Shown here: piece after piece, positions 53,181 to 62,143 of the stretch | Layout: the number at the start of each line of letters is the position of its first letter | Numbering within the stretch: the stretch's first letter is position 1 | DNA from: Actinobacteria bacterium IMCC25003 | GTDB taxonomy: Bacteria; Actinomycetota; Actinomycetes; Nanopelagicales; Nanopelagicaceae | Length of the DNA: 64,000 nucleotides | Assembly (NCBI GenBank): GCA_002284855.1 | Contig: CP015603.1 | Span: forward strand, 1,054,001 to 1,118,000 | Direction of reading: 5' to 3' | Notes under the pieces: model-generated | What the model saw: only the letters and a program-made list of their open reading frames with translations | Database searches by the model: none | What the model was told of the DNA's origin: nothing | Position numbers and translations under genes: made by a program

Positions 53181-53561
53181 TTACTTTTTACCCTCGATAT
53201 CGCGGATCACGCGATGAATTTCTGCTGCAATCTCTTTGAGTTCTTTGAGCTCTTGGTCGGCAATCTTGCGGGCCTCTTTTGCGAGTTCGAATTCGCCAAG
53301 AGATGCTGTGTGGGTCTCTTTAATCATCTCTTCTACTGAGCGAGATGAAACCTGCTGCCCCACCATGATGATCGAGAGCAGTACCAACTGTAGAAATGTC
53401 TGGGCAATCCAGGCCACGATCACGACAACGTCGCCCGTCTTGATGGCCGCTGGCAATGAGATCAGAGCGAGCGCTGCAAAGATATAGGCGCACCACATCG
53501 TTGAGACAAAAGAAGTGATCTTCTCTGCAATGCGACGATTAAATTCATTGATGCGGTTCAT
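53181..53561 (-). CDS. Small two-helix membrane protein, DUF1003-like
   Basis: 126 residues. Two membrane helices (about 20-39 and 46-70) are followed by a charged alpha-helical, probably coiled-coil tail (EFELAKEARKIADQELKELKEIAAEIHRVI). AWIAQTFLQLVLLSIIMVGQQV resembles the second half of DUF1003 proteins. Function is unknown. It abuts the lexA stop convergently. Confidence 0.65.
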   Translation of the reverse strand: MNRINEFNRRIAEKITSFVSTMWCAYIFAALALISLPAAIKTGDVVVIVAWIAQTFLQLVLLSIIMVGQQVSSRSVEEMIKETHTASLGEFELAKEARKIADQELKELKEIAAEIHRVIRDIEGKK

Positions 53562-53585
53562 GTTCTAAAGATACCCGCAAAACCC

Positions 53586-56012
53586 TTAAGAAATAAGGTT
53601 CATCAAGCGATTAAGGCTCCAGGTGATCTCTTCAATATGTGATGCCACCTGCTTTGCATCCTCAGCGTTCGAACACTCAATCTCGATATTGATTGATTCA
53701 CCCGGCAGCAAAGTAATGCGCTCTGCCGATACTGTGACTCGATCCAAGGCAACTAACTCAGGCAATAGAGATAGCTCGTGGATGAAGCATTGTGCCTCAA
53801 CCAATACCGCTACACGGTTGCCCTCTACTCGCTCGAGCAGAGCAACCTTATGGGCGCAGACCTCATCAACCGCAGAATCCATGATGCGTCGCGCAGATCT
53901 GATGGCACCGAGTTCGGCAACCAGATATCCATCAATGGCATGAATGGCTGACGAGTTAAAGAGCTCGCCTAACTCATAACTCATCTGCGAGCGCGGAGCC
54001 ACAATCACTTCACGCGAACTCTGTTCGATAACTTCACCCTTCTTTCCCACCAGATGAAGGTTGAGCATGTCATGCCACTGCGTATCGCTGTCATTAATCA
54101 GAATCAGCTTTCGCTCAACTCCTGAAAAGTGCAGCACTTGTGGTCGATATGCCTCGCGCATTGCATACCAAGACAACTTGCGTGAAGAAGCAGAATCGAG
54201 AACCGCCCAGCTAATTGCCGGCCACATATCGTTGTATTGCCACAAGACTGACCCCGAACACGTTTCATACTGGCTTCTAAAGTGCTTTAAGCCCACTTCC
54301 ACCGCACGTGCTTGCACTAACTGCGCTGCAAAGTACCAAGCCGGGCCTTCCGTAAATTCCTTACTGAATTCACGCACTAATCCGTTAGCCACTTTATCCA
54401 TTCCGAAGAATGCCTTCTGATGTGTTGCAACCTCGGGGTCGCGAGAATCGAGTGTTGTCTTTCCAATCGCCTTTGTCAGTGTGCGCCACGAACCAGGTCC
54501 GTTATAGCCAAACTCTGCAGCAAAGGAAGGCGCATACTCTTCATAGCGTTGGTAGCCGGTATCGTTCCAGACATCCCAGATGTGATTAGTGCCCGATGAA
54601 AAATCTTTCACATCCTCTTTCAACATTGAAAACGGAGAGCCCGGAATATAAGGACGCGATCCATCAAATTTCGCAAGAGCTGTCGGCAAGGAATTCATAT
54701 AGAAAGTTAAACCCCACGCCTTTCCTGCAAGGGGTTCTTGCCATCCCCAATGCTGGAAACCTTCAATACATTCATTGCCACCGCACCACATCACCAAACT
54801 GGCATGTGAACCCAAGCGAGTGATTGCTTGATGTGACTCTTCTTCAACTTCTGCAAACATTGCAGGGGTTTCAAGGTATGCAGCACAGGCAAAGAGGAAG
54901 TCCTGCCAGACGATGATTCCCAGTTCATCGCAGAGGTCGTAGAAATCATCAGATTCATAGATTCCTCCACCCCACACGCGGATGGCATTAACTTCTACCG
55001 AATAGAGATCGTGAATTTTCTGCGCATATTGCTCTTTCGATACTCGATGCGGGAATGGATCATCAGGAATCCAGTTAACGCCTTTTGCCCAGACGCGCTG
55101 CCCATTGACGCAGATGGCAAACTTCTGACGATCACCAAAGTTGCTCTGATCGAGTGACACATGCCGAAAGCCCACTCTTTTAATGACTTCATCAACTACC
55201 TGACCTGCTGCATTCAGCAGAGAAACCTCAACTGAATACAGAGTCGCCTCGCCAAACCCACGTGGATGCCAGAGTTCAAAACCCTCGCAGGTAAAGACTT
55301 CATCGCTACCCAACTGTGTTGTGAAGATCTGCTCCTTGCCATCGCCACTAATTCGCACAGAAACCGAAGTCGCACTACCACGTCCCACAGTGAGCACCCG
55401 CAACTGCGGCACACCATCAACTACATCGGCAATGATTCCTACTTCATCAAGAATTCCTTCATCCCATTTGGTTAACCAGATCGGCTTCCATATTCCGCTC
55501 GTTACCGTGATAGGACCCCAATCCCATCCGAAGCTGCACGCCATTTTGCGAAAGTAGTTATAGGGCATGTCGTATGGATTGGGATATGCACCCATCTCTT
55601 CCTGCCGCTTCAGCGCTTCCGGAAGTGGCGCCTTAAATTCCATCTTCAGATCCATCGCACTTGATGCGCTATCTGAAATATCTACAACAAAAGCGCGATG
55701 CATATTTTCACTCTGTAATTTCACAACTCCGTTAATAGAGACAGTTGCCAAGGTATCGAGGCCATCGAACTTCAATTCGTAGTTGCCGTCACCACCCTGC
55801 GCTGGAATCTGCGCGGTATAGACAGAATCTGTATTACGGATCCACTCTTGTTCAGCTTCTGTTCCATCGATGCGGATATCGCCAATTACGCCAGCAGCAA
55901 TCAGATCAGTGTGAATAGAACCGGGAACTGTTGCCGGAAAAACCTTATGTCCCTGTGGGGTTTCAATCTCAAGCGAGAAGCCTTGCGAAACTTTCTCGCG
56001 CTGCACCTTCAT
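53586..56012 (-). CDS. Beta-mannosidase, glycoside hydrolase family 2
   Basis: 808 residues, typical of GH2 mannosidases. The N-terminal sugar-binding domain has VFPATVPGSIHTDLIAAG near residue 23. The TIM barrel has RVWGGGIYESDDFYDLCDELGI, the acid/base glutamate in WCGGNECIEG and the nucleophile glutamate in FAAEFGYNGPGSW. No signal peptide, so it acts in the cytoplasm on imported manno-oligosaccharides. It overlaps the cupin gene by 1 base, in an operon with a sugar kinase. Confidence 0.92.
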   Translation of the reverse strand: MKVQREKVSQGFSLEIETPQGHKVFPATVPGSIHTDLIAAGVIGDIRIDGTEAEQEWIRNTDSVYTAQIPAQGGDGNYELKFDGLDTLATVSINGVVKLQSENMHRAFVVDISDSASSAMDLKMEFKAPLPEALKRQEEMGAYPNPYDMPYNYFRKMACSFGWDWGPITVTSGIWKPIWLTKWDEGILDEVGIIADVVDGVPQLRVLTVGRGSATSVSVRISGDGKEQIFTTQLGSDEVFTCEGFELWHPRGFGEATLYSVEVSLLNAAGQVVDEVIKRVGFRHVSLDQSNFGDRQKFAICVNGQRVWAKGVNWIPDDPFPHRVSKEQYAQKIHDLYSVEVNAIRVWGGGIYESDDFYDLCDELGIIVWQDFLFACAAYLETPAMFAEVEEESHQAITRLGSHASLVMWCGGNECIEGFQHWGWQEPLAGKAWGLTFYMNSLPTALAKFDGSRPYIPGSPFSMLKEDVKDFSSGTNHIWDVWNDTGYQRYEEYAPSFAAEFGYNGPGSWRTLTKAIGKTTLDSRDPEVATHQKAFFGMDKVANGLVREFSKEFTEGPAWYFAAQLVQARAVEVGLKHFRSQYETCSGSVLWQYNDMWPAISWAVLDSASSRKLSWYAMREAYRPQVLHFSGVERKLILINDSDTQWHDMLNLHLVGKKGEVIEQSSREVIVAPRSQMSYELGELFNSSAIHAIDGYLVAELGAIRSARRIMDSAVDEVCAHKVALLERVEGNRVAVLVEAQCFIHELSLLPELVALDRVTVSAERITLLPGESINIEIECSNAEDAKQVASHIEEITWSLNRLMNLIS

Positions 56013-56356
56013 TAGTTACGGCCGAAATCATCCTCAAGGCGCACGATGTCATCTTCGCCAAAGTAAGTACCAGTCTGCACTTCTATAAATGTGACGCCAT
56101 TTTCAGCAGGTGCTGCCATACGGTGTGCAACACCGATGCCGATATCAATGGAATCGCCCACCTGCAGAGTCTTTGTCACGCCATCAATGGTGACGATCGC
56201 TGGCCCTTGGGTAATAAACCAGTGCTCAGCACGCTTCTGGTGGGTCTGATACGAAAGGCGAGCCCCCGCCTTCACGGTGATTTCCTTTACCTGCGAATAG
56301 GGATTGCTATGAAGCACTTGGTAAGTGCCCCATGGACGTTCTGAAAATTCCAACAC
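56012..56356 (-). CDS. Mannose-6-phosphate isomerase-type cupin
   Basis: 114 residues, a single cupin corresponding to the C-terminal half of type II phosphomannose isomerases: ERPWGTYQVL, then SYQTHQKRAEHWFITQGPA with the metal histidines and glutamate, and IGIGVAHRM. Interconversion of mannose-6-P and fructose-6-P is plausible given the beta-mannosidase and ROK kinase neighbours. Stand-alone cupins of this kind can also bind other sugar phosphates. Confidence 0.85.
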   Translation of the reverse strand: MLEFSERPWGTYQVLHSNPYSQVKEITVKAGARLSYQTHQKRAEHWFITQGPAIVTIDGVTKTLQVGDSIDIGIGVAHRMAAPAENGVTFIEVQTGTYFGEDDIVRLEDDFGRN

Positions 56357-56373
56357 GTCTTGCCCCCTTTCGC

Positions 56374-57264
56374 TTATGAGATGAATCCAACCAAACCAGC
56401 GCCGACAAGTCCTGAATCTTTACCGAGTGTTGCCTTCTTTAACGCCACATTTCCAGGGAAATTAAGGGCTTTCATCTCTTTTTCAAAGTGCTTCACCAAT
56501 ATCGGCCAGTAGACATCATCTGCCAACATGACTCCCCCGCCCACCACAATGGTGTCGAGATCCATCAGCGCCACTGCATTCAATAACCCTAATGCCAATA
56601 CTGAGGCGCCCTTATCAATGGCAGCAACTGCCTTTGAATCGCCAAGACGCGCAGCAGCAGCAACCGCTTCAAAGTTATCTACGCCAAAATCTTTCGCCAT
56701 ATTGGTGCCACTTGCATAGGCCTCAACACATCCGCGCTGACCACAGGCGCAGAGATTTCCACCTTGCACCACCACGCTATGGCCAATCATTCCGGCATTA
56801 CCTGTGCGGCCCACATGGAATTCGCCATTGAGAACAACTCCACCACCGATACCCGTTGAAACAACGATGCCCATCAGATTCGTTGCACCACGTCCTGCGC
56901 CCAATACAAATTCGGCATATGCCAGCGCACTGGCATCACCGATGATGCGCACTGATTTGATTCCTGATACCTCGCGGACAAAGTCAACCAACGAGAAATC
57001 GACCCAGTGTGGAATATTCACTGGATTGATGGTTCCTAAATCTTTATCAATCGGACCAGCCGATCCAATTCCCGCGCCCACAAGCACAACGCCATCGCGA
57101 TGGCAGACATCAGAGATAGCTTCGACAAGCGATGAATTCAACTCATCCATCGATGAAACTTTGGAACTTATATCGTGGCGCGCCAGAACTTCGCCTTCAC
57201 GGGTCACAAGCCCGACAGCAACTTTGGTTGCCCCTACATCTATCGCCAGCGCCGCATTCTTCAT
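56374..57264 (-). CDS. ROK-family sugar kinase
   Basis: 296 residues. ATP motif AIDVGATKVAVGLV at the N-terminus; the ROK zinc motif is GGNLCACGQRGCVEAYASG (residues about 165-183) and the catalytic aspartate is in IIGDASALAYAEF. It probably phosphorylates glucose or mannose released by the mannosidase. The start at 57264 is preferred: TACTAT lies 9 bases upstream, and an in-frame ATG at 57288 is close to the divergent gene. Confidence 0.88.
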   Translation of the reverse strand: MKNAALAIDVGATKVAVGLVTREGEVLARHDISSKVSSMDELNSSLVEAISDVCHRDGVVLVGAGIGSAGPIDKDLGTINPVNIPHWVDFSLVDFVREVSGIKSVRIIGDASALAYAEFVLGAGRGATNLMGIVVSTGIGGGVVLNGEFHVGRTGNAGMIGHSVVVQGGNLCACGQRGCVEAYASGTNMAKDFGVDNFEAVAAAARLGDSKAVAAIDKGASVLALGLLNAVALMDLDTIVVGGGVMLADDVYWPILVKHFEKEMKALNFPGNVALKKATLGKDSGLVGAGLVGFIS

Positions 57265-57305
57265 GATGTTGAAATAGTACTCACCCAAGCAATTACCATT
57301 GCCCC

Positions 57306-57857
57306 ATGCCTAAAGATCCTTCTCGCGAGGCTCACTTCCCCGCAATCGAAAAGCGCTACGGCGAAAAGATGTCCTACTGGTTCAAGGTCATGAAAGAAAT
57401 CAAGGACGAGAAGTACCCACAGCAGATTGCATATCTACGCGAGAACTACGGCTTTTCCCAAGCCCACGCCAACGCACTCGTTATGTTTTCACGCGGATCA
57501 ACATCAGCTAAGCGCTTTGAAACCCCTGCCGAGTTCTATAAGACAGTCGATCCCAAGCAAGCCACCACGATGCGCAAGATCTTTAAAACAATACAAACCA
57601 AATATCCCAAGACTGAGCTTGTGATTGCCTGGAACCAGCCGATGCTCAAATTGGGAAACGATTACATCTTCGGCATATCGGCTGCCAAGAACCACATTTT
57701 AATGGCGCCATGGAGTACCGAAGTCCTTGAAACGTTTAGAGATCGCCTTGAACATTTAGATCTGAAAAAGAAGACAATCGGAGTTCCCAACGATTGGAAG
57801 GTCGAAGAGAAGTTAATCTTGGCTATGGTTAAAGCCAGAATTGCAGAAACTAAATGA
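57306..57857 (+). CDS. DUF4287 + DUF5655 domain protein
   Basis: 183 residues. The N-terminal ~70 residues (YWFKVMKEIKDEKYPQQIAYLRENYGFSQAHANAL) fit DUF4287. The C-terminal ~110 (YPKTELVIAWNQPMLKLGNDYIFGISAAKNHILMAPWS) resemble DUF5655/YdhG-type small domains. Function is unknown. TACCAT 6 bases upstream supports a leaderless start. It overlaps the next gene by 4 bases. Confidence 0.8.
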   Translation: MPKDPSREAHFPAIEKRYGEKMSYWFKVMKEIKDEKYPQQIAYLRENYGFSQAHANALVMFSRGSTSAKRFETPAEFYKTVDPKQATTMRKIFKTIQTKYPKTELVIAWNQPMLKLGNDYIFGISAAKNHILMAPWSTEVLETFRDRLEHLDLKKKTIGVPNDWKVEEKLILAMVKARIAETK

Positions 57858-58585
57858 CAAAGCGCGCGCTCTTTATCGAGCATGATCACGTTTCATTGGG
57901 TGGTCCTATCTGGCGCGCCTTTGAAGCTCGCGGATATTCGATTGAAAGATTCTTGATTGTTCCCGAGAGCAGCTATGGCGCACCCAATGTCACGGTCACT
58001 TTTCCCAACTTCGCCGATTACGACATCATCGTTCCGATGGGCGCTCCCTATGGTGCTTACGAAGACGAACGCATCGGAAATTGGTTAACACCCGAGTTGG
58101 CGCTGCTTAAAGCAGCACATAACGCTGGACAACCCATCATGGGAATCTGCTTTGGCGGCCAGATGATGGCGCGCACCTTAGGTGGTTCTGTTGCTCGTGC
58201 ACCCGAAGCAGAACTCGGTTGGTATGAAATCCACACCGATGATCCATCACTGATCTCAAGTGGCCCTTGGTTTGAATATCACTGGGACCGTTGGGTATCT
58301 CCTCCACTTGCAACAGAAATCGCTCGCACTGGCCTCGCCGTTCAAGCATTTACCTTGGGTCGCACGCTAGCGCTGCAATTTCATCCAGAGATTGACCCTG
58401 AAGTACTGGAAGAGTGGCTGGCCATGGAAGGCGGCTGCGCAGAAGTCGAATCCGAGGGCGTTGATCCCGATGCTCTGCGCGCACAGACAAAAGCGCTCCA
58501 ACCGAAGACCGATCAGAACGCTTTTGACTTGGTAAATACCTTCCTCGACCGTATCGCTACCGCCGAAGTTATTACTGTCGACTAA
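57854..58585 (+). CDS. Class I glutamine amidotransferase
   Basis: 243 residues. The nucleophile cysteine is in GICFGGQMMARTLGG (near residue 95), and the His-Glu pair in LQFHPEIDPE (near residue 176). This is the GMP-synthase-like GATase1 fold without a synthetase domain. It could act as a glutaminase subunit or hydrolase of gamma-glutamyl compounds; the neighbouring glutamine-synthetase-like ligase makes the latter attractive (as PuuD does in E. coli, though that has a different motif layout). Confidence 0.86.
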   Translation: MTKRALFIEHDHVSLGGPIWRAFEARGYSIERFLIVPESSYGAPNVTVTFPNFADYDIIVPMGAPYGAYEDERIGNWLTPELALLKAAHNAGQPIMGICFGGQMMARTLGGSVARAPEAELGWYEIHTDDPSLISSGPWFEYHWDRWVSPPLATEIARTGLAVQAFTLGRTLALQFHPEIDPEVLEEWLAMEGGCAEVESEGVDPDALRAQTKALQPKTDQNAFDLVNTFLDRIATAEVITVD

Positions 58586-59355
58586 TTATCAAGCGGAGTT
58601 ACATATGCTCCAGAGATACCACCATCAACTAAGAAGTTCGCTGCAGTGATGAAGCTTGAGTCATCACTTGCCAGGAACGCCACAGCTGCTGCGATTTCAG
58701 TTGCCTCTGCAAAGCGCCCCATTGGAATATGAACTAAGCGACGAGCTGCACGCTCTTTATCTTTAGCAAAGAGTTCTTGTAGCAATGGAGTGTTGACTGG
58801 TCCAGGAGATAACGCATTGACGCGGATACCTTCACGACCAAATTGCACACCGAGCTCGCGGCTCATGGAGAGCACCCCGCCCTTGGATGCGGTGTATGCG
58901 ATCTGCGATGTTGCAGCACCCATGGTTGCGACGAATGATGCAGTGTTGATAATCGAACCCTTGCCAGCTTTCTGCATATAAGGAATGACTGCCTTGCAGC
59001 AGAGGAAGACGCTTGTGGTGTTCACGCGCAAAACGCGCTCCCAGGCATCGATTCCGGTGGTCAGAATTGAATCATCATCAGGTGGTGAGATGCCGGCATT
59101 GTTAAATGCAATATCGATGCGCCCGTATGTATCGAATGCCACCTTGTACATATTTTCGACATCGGCAGCGCTGGTGACATCTGCTTTAACAAAGATTCCG
59201 CCAGTCTCTTTCGCAATTGCATTTCCAGTCTCTTCATTGGTATCGACAGCAACTACATGTGCACCCTCTGATGCCAGACGAAGGGCAGTTGCATGACCAA
59301 TTCCGCTACCTGCACCAGTAATTACTGCGACGCGACCTTCTAGACGCTTGCTCAT
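58582..59355 (-). CDS. Short-chain dehydrogenase/reductase
   Basis: 257 residues. Cofactor motif TGAGSGIGHATALRLASEG near residue 14, NNAGISPP, and the catalytic Ser-Tyr-Lys triad with YTASKGG. The Asp after the second strand (VAVDTNEE) indicates NAD preference. It lies 12 bases downstream of the aldehyde dehydrogenase and overlaps the convergent amidotransferase gene by 4 bases. Confidence 0.92.
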   Translation of the reverse strand: MSKRLEGRVAVITGAGSGIGHATALRLASEGAHVVAVDTNEETGNAIAKETGGIFVKADVTSAADVENMYKVAFDTYGRIDIAFNNAGISPPDDDSILTTGIDAWERVLRVNTTSVFLCCKAVIPYMQKAGKGSIINTASFVATMGAATSQIAYTASKGGVLSMSRELGVQFGREGIRVNALSPGPVNTPLLQELFAKDKERAARRLVHIPMGRFAEATEIAAAVAFLASDDSSFITAANFLVDGGISGAYVTPLDN

Positions 59356-59367
59356 TATTTCCCCTAG

Positions 59368-60729
59368 TTATTTCTCAGTTGAGATAAAAACGTTTTTTAC
59401 CTCAGTAAATGAATCAAGTGCATCTGGGCCGAGTTCGCGACCGAGACCAGATTGCTTGTAACCCCCGAATGGAGTCCAATATCGAACGGATGAATTGGAG
59501 TTGACCGATAAGTTGCCGCTCTCGATTGCGCGAGATACACGGATTGCCTTAGCGGAATCGCGAGTCCAGATAGATCCTGACAAGCCAAATTCAGTGTCAT
59601 TAGCCTTTGCGATGGCATCGTCTTCGCCATCGAAGGTCATGACCGATACGACAGGGCCAAAGATCTCCTCGTTCCATGCCTTTGATTGTGTCGATGTGGG
59701 CATCAAGACTGTAGGTGGCAACCAGAAGCCAGGACCGCTTGGCGCACTTCCAGTAAATGCCACTGGTTCATCGAGATACTTTTCAACTGCCGCCTTCTGC
59801 TTGGCAGAGATCATCGGACCCATATCTGCAGTAGCAAGTGATGGATCTTCGACGCGGAACTTCTTTACCGCGACTTCAAATGCGGACATAAATTTATCGA
59901 AGGCTGATTTTTCAACCAAGATACGAGAGCGTGCACAGCAATCTTGTCCAGCATTATCAAAGACAGCACCTGGCGCATTCGCTGCAGCCTTTTCAATATC
60001 ACTATCGGCAAAGATCACATTGGCGCTCTTGCCGCCGAGTTCGAGAGTCACGCGCTTTACTTGATCTGCGCATCCAGCCATGATGGATTTTCCGACTTCA
60101 GTAGAGCCAGTGAATACGATCTTGCGTACCTTGGGATGTGTCACAAAGCGCGCACCGACTACAGATCCCTTGCCTGGAATAACGGTAAAGACATCCTTTG
60201 GTATTCCTGCTTCGAGCGCTAATTCGCCTAAACGAATTGCTGTCATAGGCGTGTATTCAGCAGGCTTTAATACAACGGTATTTCCTGCAGCTAAAGCTGG
60301 TGCAAAGCCCCATCCGGCAATCGGCATCGGAAAGTTCCAGGGAACAATGACGCCGATAACGCCGAGAGGTTCTTTAAAAGTAATATCAATGCCGTTAGGT
60401 ACCGGAATCTGTTTGCCGAATAAACGTTCAGGAGCTGCGCTGTAGTAATTTAAAACGTTGGCAACGTTATCGGCTTCCCAGAGCGCATTGCCGCGAGTGT
60501 GTCCTGAGTTCTCGATCTCAAGGGCCGCAAGTTCTTCGCGATGAGCGCTGACAACGGATGCAAAAGAACGAAGCAACCTGGCGCGATCACCCGGTGCCAC
60601 ATGGCGCCAGGTATCAAATGCCTTATGGGCACGCTCAATTGCTGCATCTGTTGCAGCCTCATCAGCAAGCTCAATTGCTGTCACAACCTTTTCGGTTGCA
60701 GGGTTGATTACCTCATATACCGATGACAT
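59368..60729 (-). CDS. Aldehyde dehydrogenase
   Basis: 453 residues. Seen: VIVPWNFPMPIAGWG, the loop FTGSTEVGKSIM, LELGGKSANVIF with the general-base glutamate, and the catalytic cysteine in GQDCCARSR. It may oxidise gamma-glutamylated or free amino-aldehydes, given that it is 3 bases downstream of the glutamine-synthetase-like gene. It is a distinct paralogue of the enzyme at 34559. Confidence 0.92.
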   Translation of the reverse strand: MSSVYEVINPATEKVVTAIELADEAATDAAIERAHKAFDTWRHVAPGDRARLLRSFASVVSAHREELAALEIENSGHTRGNALWEADNVANVLNYYSAAPERLFGKQIPVPNGIDITFKEPLGVIGVIVPWNFPMPIAGWGFAPALAAGNTVVLKPAEYTPMTAIRLGELALEAGIPKDVFTVIPGKGSVVGARFVTHPKVRKIVFTGSTEVGKSIMAGCADQVKRVTLELGGKSANVIFADSDIEKAAANAPGAVFDNAGQDCCARSRILVEKSAFDKFMSAFEVAVKKFRVEDPSLATADMGPMISAKQKAAVEKYLDEPVAFTGSAPSGPGFWLPPTVLMPTSTQSKAWNEEIFGPVVSVMTFDGEDDAIAKANDTEFGLSGSIWTRDSAKAIRVSRAIESGNLSVNSNSSVRYWTPFGGYKQSGLGRELGPDALDSFTEVKNVFISTEK

Positions 60730-60732
60730 GGC

Positions 60733-62082
60733 TTAAAACCTTTCGAAGTTTCTAAAGAGCTCCCAGTCGGTGACTGCTTTGCCATATGCATCGAGTTCGA
60801 CCTGTGCCATGTTGGTGTAATGCGCCTGAACTTCTGCGCCAAATACTGACTTCACCCATGCACTTTCAGACCACAACTTCTGTGCTTCCAGCATGGTGGA
60901 TGGTACTCGGTCAGAATCTGATGCATAGGCATTACCGACAAAGGCATCTTCTAACTTCAACTTATTCTTAATTCCATCGAGCCCTGCTGCAATGATTCCG
61001 GCAACTGCCAAATATGGATTGACATCTCCACCTGGAACTCGGTTCTCAAGTCGAAGTGATTGACCGTGTCCGACTAAACGAAGAGCACAGGTGCGGTTAT
61101 CGCGACCCCATGCAATTGCAGTAGGTGCAAAGGATCCTGGCACATAACGCTTATATGAGTTGATATTCGGTGCAAAGAGCAAGGAAATTTCTTTGAGGTG
61201 TGCAATCTGTCCTGCAATAAATGATCGGCCCACATCAGAAAGTCCATGTTCTTTATCAGAGCCATCTGCCATCACCATGCTGCCATCGAGTCCGCGGAAC
61301 GAACAGTGGATGTGGGAAGAGTTTCCCTCTTTTTGATTTGGCTTCGCCATAAAGGTGAGCGCATATCCTTCTTGCGCTGCAATCTCTTTTGCACCGTTCT
61401 TATAAATGACATGGTTATCGCAATTAGAGAGCGCATCGCTATATTTAAAGGCGATCTCATGCTGACCAAAGTTACATTCGCCTTTCACGGATTCGACGGT
61501 CATGCCGGCGCCGGCCATACCTAGACGAATAGTGCGTAGCAACGGTTCGATGCGCGATCCACCTAAAATGGAATAGTCGACGTTGTACTGATTGACCGGA
61601 GTTAAATCACGGTAGGCCTTTGCCCATGCTTCTTCATAGGTATCGTGGAAGACCACAAATTCAAGTTCTGTTCCGACCATGGCGACCATGCCGGCATCGG
61701 CGAGAGCTTTGACCTGCTTGCGCAGAATTTGGCGAGGAGATGCGACTACATCTGTTCCATCTAGCCACTGCACATCAGCCAGCAACATGGCAGCACCGGG
61801 CTGCCATGGAATACGACGCAGAGTAGAGATGTCAGGAATCATGGCGAAGTCGGCATAGCCGCGCTCCCACGATGACATCTCATACCCTGCGACGGTATTC
61901 ATATCTATATCTGCAGCCAGAAGGTAGTTACATCCCTCTGTGCCGTGCTTAAGTACTTCATCGAGGAAGTACTGCCCATGCACGCGCTTACCTACTAGAC
62001 GACCTTGCATATCGGTCATTGCAATGACCACCGTATCTATTGCACCAGATGCAATCTCGGTACGGAGTTCTTCAACTGTCAT
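60733..62082 (-). CDS. Glutamine synthetase-like gamma-glutamyl ligase
   Basis: 449 residues of the glutamine synthetase fold: beta-grasp N-terminus (VIAMTDMQGRLVGKRVHGQYFLDEVL), then the catalytic domain with GTELEFVVF, KGECNFGQHEIAF, SSHIHCSF and NRTCALRLVG. It departs from GlnA and resembles PuuA/GlnA3-type ligases that attach glutamate to amines or polyamines. Neighbouring ALDH, SDR, amidotransferases and amine permease fit that role. Starts at 62100 (GTG) or 62082 (ATG) are both possible; there is no clear ribosome-binding site. Confidence 0.87.
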   Translation of the reverse strand: MTVEELRTEIASGAIDTVVIAMTDMQGRLVGKRVHGQYFLDEVLKHGTEGCNYLLAADIDMNTVAGYEMSSWERGYADFAMIPDISTLRRIPWQPGAAMLLADVQWLDGTDVVASPRQILRKQVKALADAGMVAMVGTELEFVVFHDTYEEAWAKAYRDLTPVNQYNVDYSILGGSRIEPLLRTIRLGMAGAGMTVESVKGECNFGQHEIAFKYSDALSNCDNHVIYKNGAKEIAAQEGYALTFMAKPNQKEGNSSHIHCSFRGLDGSMVMADGSDKEHGLSDVGRSFIAGQIAHLKEISLLFAPNINSYKRYVPGSFAPTAIAWGRDNRTCALRLVGHGQSLRLENRVPGGDVNPYLAVAGIIAAGLDGIKNKLKLEDAFVGNAYASDSDRVPSTMLEAQKLWSESAWVKSVFGAEVQAHYTNMAQVELDAYGKAVTDWELFRNFERF

Positions 62083-62143
62083 TGCAGCCACAAATATCAC
62101 ATCTCTTTCAAGTAGGAAGTAGGTACAGAAAATATATTGAGTT

